Program-made: the position numbers and the translations under genes
The notes under the pieces: generated by a model
Told to the model about the DNA's origin: nothing
Seen by the model: the letters and a program-made list of their open reading frames with translations, nothing else
Database searches by the model: none
Shown: in pieces, positions 61,270-64,000 of the stretch
How positions within the stretch are numbered: the stretch's first letter is position 1
Layout of the letters: the number at the start of each line of letters is the position of its first letter
Assembly (NCBI RefSeq): GCF_008386565.1
Contig: NZ_VUKA01000002.1
Span: forward strand, 62,001-126,000
From: Teichococcus oryzae
GTDB taxonomy: Bacteria; Pseudomonadota; Alphaproteobacteria; Acetobacterales; Acetobacteraceae
Length of the DNA stretch: 64,000 bases
Reading direction: 5' to 3'

Positions 61270-61595
61270 GGCGACCGGGCTGGCTGATGGGAAGGGGGGG
61301 TTTCCTCCCCCCTCAAGCTCCACTGGAAGGAGAGCGTCCTCCTCTGCACCCCTTGGGGTGATGCCCAGTCGGCGAGAGGCTGCTTTCGACCCAAAGGGGA
61401 CTCGTCTCAGGGCCATCTGAATGATCGAGCGTGGTTTGGAAGCGGCCTGGCCGCTGCCGAACCACAGCAGGGAGGAGCAAACACTCGGCAGCGGTTGCCG
61501 CACTGCCACACACGGCCCGAAGCAGGCTCCTTGAGGGCATGGCCAGCGGCCGATTGGCAGGGCATCCTCTTGGAGATCCAGGAGAAGGGCAGGCT
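61270..61595. other. Gene-free 326-bp interval with terminator-like hairpin
   Basis: Between the deaminase and the EamA gene. It opens with GGGGGG-TTTCCT-CCCCCC (61295-61312), a probable end of the deaminase transcript without a T-run. The remainder has no supported ORF, is a little less GC-rich and irregular in codon pattern on all frames, and may be a degenerated insertion. The last 20 bp carry GGAGAAGG, the ribosome site of the EamA gene. Confidence 0.5.
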
Positions 61596-62492
61596 GTGTC
61601 CCAGGCATCAGAAGAGCAGAACTTCCGTTCTGCACCACTCTTGGCCATCAGCCTGATACTGTTCTCCAGTCTGCTGTACGTGGTCGGCTACTCTCTGTCC
61701 AAGGTGCTGGTCGAGAGCTACGGCCTCACGGCACTTCAGGTGACCTTTCTTCGTTGCGCCATGGTGCTTGGTGGCAGTCTGTGCCTGCTCCCATGGTCCG
61801 GCTCCGGCATCAGCCTGGCGCGCCTTCTTGTCCCGCCGCGGGCATGGGAGCAACGGGCTGCCGCAACCGCGCTTGTGGTGTCGAATGCCCTGGCGATCGT
61901 CTCCTACAGCCTGATGCCGGTGACCACCGCCTCCGCCCTTGGCTTCACTACACCGTTGCTGCTGGCTGCCTTTGGCAGCCTGTTCCTCGGTGAGCGCGCA
62001 TCCTGGGTCCGCTGGCTCGGCACCGGCATCGGCTTCTCCGGGATGTTGCTGATCGTGCGGCCAGGTGCCAGTCCGGTCGGCCTTGGGATCGTGGCCGCGC
62101 TGGGCGCCGCCGTGGCCTACTCGCTGTACCAGATCCTGATCCGCCGCCTGCGCGCCGTGGCCTCCAGCCTGGACACCGCCTTGCAGGTCGCGCTGGTCGG
62201 CACCGTATTGCTGGCCGGACCGATGATGGTTTTCTGGCGATCCCTCAGCCTCGGGGCCCTCGCGATCATGGCGCTGTGCACCCTTATCCAGACGGCAGCC
62301 TTGGCCAGCCTTGCGGCCGGGCTACGTCGTGGCGAAGCCTCGCAGCTGGCACCCTGGCAGTTCTCCGGCCTTCTGTGGGCCATGCTGATCGACGCGGTGA
62401 TGTTCTCGCTGGTGCCGAGCGCCTACTCGATCCTCGGAGGCGTTCTGATCATTGGTGGCGGCGTTCTGGCGCAGCTTCGCTTCGGACGATGA
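61596..62492 (+). CDS. EamA/DMT-family transporter (GTG start)
   Basis: 298-residue drug/metabolite transporter with ten predicted helices in two EamA halves (first from LLAISLILFSSLLYVVGYSLS, second from GLGIVAALGAAVAYSLYQILI). The segment PVTTASALGFTTPLLLAAFGSLFLGER is the family hallmark at the end of repeat 1. Such proteins export amino acids, nucleobases or riboflavin; substrate unknown. GTG at 61596 has GGAGAAGG upstream and gives the normal length; ATG 61539 would add a basic non-homologous leader. Codon use is less GC-biased than neighbours (more CTT, GGT, TCA), a sign of possible transfer. Confidence 0.85.
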   Translation: MSQASEEQNFRSAPLLAISLILFSSLLYVVGYSLSKVLVESYGLTALQVTFLRCAMVLGGSLCLLPWSGSGISLARLLVPPRAWEQRAAATALVVSNALAIVSYSLMPVTTASALGFTTPLLLAAFGSLFLGERASWVRWLGTGIGFSGMLLIVRPGASPVGLGIVAALGAAVAYSLYQILIRRLRAVASSLDTALQVALVGTVLLAGPMMVFWRSLSLGALAIMALCTLIQTAALASLAAGLRRGEASQLAPWQFSGLLWAMLIDAVMFSLVPSAYSILGGVLIIGGGVLAQLRFGR

Positions 62493-62925
62493 GCGGACAC
62501 AGTGGCGAAGCACAACCGGTGCATCCGGCGATCGCTCAACCAAGCTGAGATGCTTCATCGAGCGGTGCCCGGCCAGGCCACTTTTCGTTGGCCCTGACTC
62601 TGCGGCCCAGAAGCAGTCAAAAGCGACTTCCGGATTGCAGGAAGCTGCTGAACGATCTGGATGGCTGATATGGGCGCCGAGCGGCAGCCGGAATGCAGCG
62701 CCTTCCATGTCCGCTTCCCACCCTGAACAGACCCGCCAACCGGGTCCGCTGCATGCCGGCACCCCCGGACGGGTTCCCAAAGGCCTCAGGCCTTTGGCAG
62801 GGAGGGTCCTGAAGGGGCGGGGCCTCTCCCCGGCAGGCCTGGACCGCGCTCTGGGGAGCTGCGCTCTTGACGCTGCCCCGGCCCTGCCGAAGGCTCCATT
62901 CCAGGCCCGACGGAGGAACGATCCC
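62493..62925. other. Gene-free 433-bp interval with palindrome, possible remnant
   Basis: No supported gene. The first 250 bp are less GC-rich and look like degenerate sequence of the type found around old insertions. At 62777-62797 is a perfect palindrome CCAAAGGCCT-C-AGGCCTTTGG without T-run. The last part (62800-62925) returns to high GC and ends with GGAGGAA, the ribosome site of the amidohydrolase. No insertion-sequence ends or target duplications were recognised. Confidence 0.5.
62777..62797. repeat. Perfect 21-bp palindrome
   Basis: Arms CCAAAGGCCT and AGGCCTTTGG around one base. It resembles the AAAGGCCT-type palindromes common between genes in Acetobacteraceae (recollection, unchecked). 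Could be a terminator stem or a dispersed repeat. Confidence 0.65.
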
Positions 62926-64000
62926 TTGCCGCAACGCACGCTGATCCGCGCATCCCACATCATCGGCTTCCAGAATGGCGGGCACCGCCACCTTCGGGAT
63001 GGCGTGGTGGTGATCGAGGACAACAAGATCCTGCATGTCGGCCGCGATTTCGAAGGCACGGTGGATGCCACCATCGACGCCACGAACAAGGTGGTCACGC
63101 CGGGCTTCATCAACACCCACGCCCACCTGTCCGAGAGCCCGCTGGACAAGAGCTTCGTGGAGGATCGCGGGCCGCGGCAATTCTATCTGTCCGGCCTGTT
63201 CGAGTTCCTGTCCGCCCGGGATGGCGCCATCACCGAGGAAACCCGCCGCGCCTGCATCGCCTATTCCATGCCGGAGCTGCTGCGCACCGGCACCACCACC
63301 ATCATGGAGATCGGCTGGCATGGGGACGTGGTGGCCGAGCATGCGGCGCGCTGCGGCCTCCGCGCCTATATCGGCCAGGGCTACCGCTCCGGACGCTGGT
63401 TCACCGACAATGGCCGCACCGTGGATTACGAATGGTCGGAAGATGACGGCGTCGGCGCCATGGATGCCGCCATCGACTTCATCGAGCGCGTGGACGGGCG
63501 GGAGAATGGCCGCATCAAGGGCTTCCTGACGCCGATGCAGGTGGACACCTGCTCGGAAGCGCTGCTGCGCCGCTCGGCCGAGGCGGCGAAGGCCATGAAG
63601 GTGCCGCTGGCGCTGCATGTTTCCCAGTCGGTGCCGGAATTCCAGGAGATGGCGCGGCGCCATGGCTGCACCCCGATCGAATGGCTGCAGAAGATCGGCT
63701 TCCTGTCGGAGCGCTGCATCCTCGGCCATTGCATCATCCCGGGCGAAAGCTCCTGGGCCAATTACCACGCCGACGACATCGGCATCCTGGCCGACAGCGG
63801 CGCCAATGTGGCCCACGCGGTGTGGGTGTTCGCCCGGCGCGGCATCGCCATGGAAAGCTTCGCCCGGTATCAGGCGCGCGGGGTGAACATGACGCTCGCC
63901 ACCGACACCTGCCCGCAAAGCATGATCGAGGCGATGCGCTGGACCTCGGTGGTGTCCAAGATCCAGGACCGGCGGACGCAGGTGGCCACGGCGGCGGATA
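62926..64000 (+). CDS. Amidohydrolase-family protein (3' truncated, TTG start)
   Basis: First 358 codons of a metal-dependent amidohydrolase of the cytosine/guanine deaminase and chlorohydrolase (ATZ/TRZ) group. Metal ligands: H65 and H67 in GFINTHAHLS; a later histidine in LALHVSQSV; ILGHCII; and the aspartate in LATDTCPQSM. Start is TTG 62926, justified by GGAGGAA 7 nt upstream and by the conserved N-terminal beta domain beginning immediately (RTLIRASHIIGF). The frame is open to the window end. With the nearby nucleoside deaminase and EamA exporter it may form a nitrogen-heterocycle salvage or degradation group, but the intervening gene-free DNA argues for separate transcripts. Confidence 0.88.
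   Translation, partial: MPQRTLIRASHIIGFQNGGHRHLRDGVVVIEDNKILHVGRDFEGTVDATIDATNKVVTPGFINTHAHLSESPLDKSFVEDRGPRQFYLSGLFEFLSARDGAITEETRRACIAYSMPELLRTGTTTIMEIGWHGDVVAEHAARCGLRAYIGQGYRSGRWFTDNGRTVDYEWSEDDGVGAMDAAIDFIERVDGRENGRIKGFLTPMQVDTCSEALLRRSAEAAKAMKVPLALHVSQSVPEFQEMARRHGCTPIEWLQKIGFLSERCILGHCIIPGESSWANYHADDIGILADSGANVAHAVWVFARRGIAMESFARYQARGVNMTLATDTCPQSMIEAMRWTSVVSKIQDRRTQVATAAD

Noticed and set aside
62493..62925. Possible insertion sequence
   Set aside because: No transposase frame, terminal inverted repeats or target duplication could be recognised; kept only as a possible remnant.

Overview
The window is very GC-rich, densely packed bacterial DNA with mostly 0-150 bp between genes. Gene content points to an alphaproteobacterium, most probably Acetobacteraceae (Roseomonas-like). 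The signs are the MaeB, MutS, GlnD, MurJ, SecB and Tim44 neighbourhood, MbfA, a DmeRF metal-efflux pair, the zf-CHCC protein, the ArsR-methyltransferase/MetH pair and several Bug-type (TctC) binding proteins. This assignment is by gene family and context only. No tRNA, rRNA, CRISPR array, intact insertion sequence or prophage was seen.

Region 1 (1-13.6 kb): 3' end of folD, a TIM-barrel isomerase, maeB (malic enzyme-PTA), two orphan family-5 solute-binding proteins, a small membrane protein, then mutS and glnD overlapping by 4 nt. Region 2 (13.6-22.3 kb): two tandem repeat-bearing lipoproteins, smr, an XRE regulator, mltA, tim44, a histidine phosphatase, a GAF histidine kinase, secB, murJ and ubiE. 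Region 3 (22.3-32.2 kb): a HAD-plus-membrane protein lying where ubiB is often found, coaBC-dut, an SH3 protein, the convergent SirB1-like/HIT/hisE/hisF group, an exported hydratase-like protein and a Bug protein.

Region 4 (32.2-44.6 kb): TrmH-like methylase, dcyD, a class IV aminotransferase, an RluA-type pseudouridine synthase, a CLC-type channel, then a minus-strand block of ArsR-methyltransferase, metH, CDF transporter and cob(I)alamin adenosyltransferase. This block starts at a near-perfect 22-bp palindrome shared with a divergent CobW-like protein that lacks a P-loop. Region 5 (44.7-54.4 kb): rmuC, an XRE-cupin/GNAT pair, the dmeR-dmeF efflux operon with a perfect operator, a flavin monooxygenase/Bug pair, and a divergent siderophore receptor/binding-protein pair around a Fur-like box. 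Region 6 (54.4-64 kb): purH, a stem-loop array, polA, a zinc-finger protein, mbfA with an AT-rich control region, a nucleoside deaminase, an EamA transporter of less GC-biased composition, and an amidohydrolase cut by the window end.

Housekeeping functions dominate (folate/one-carbon, purine, histidine, CoA, dUTP and ubiquinone metabolism; DNA repair; cell wall; protein export). They are interspersed with metal homeostasis (Fe, Co/Ni, cobalamin) and solute-capture genes. No complete novel multi-gene system is evident. The best candidates for new biology are the tandem lipoproteins with a shared repeat module, the P-loop-less CobW-like protein under the metH operator, and the HAD-membrane protein between ubiE and coaBC.
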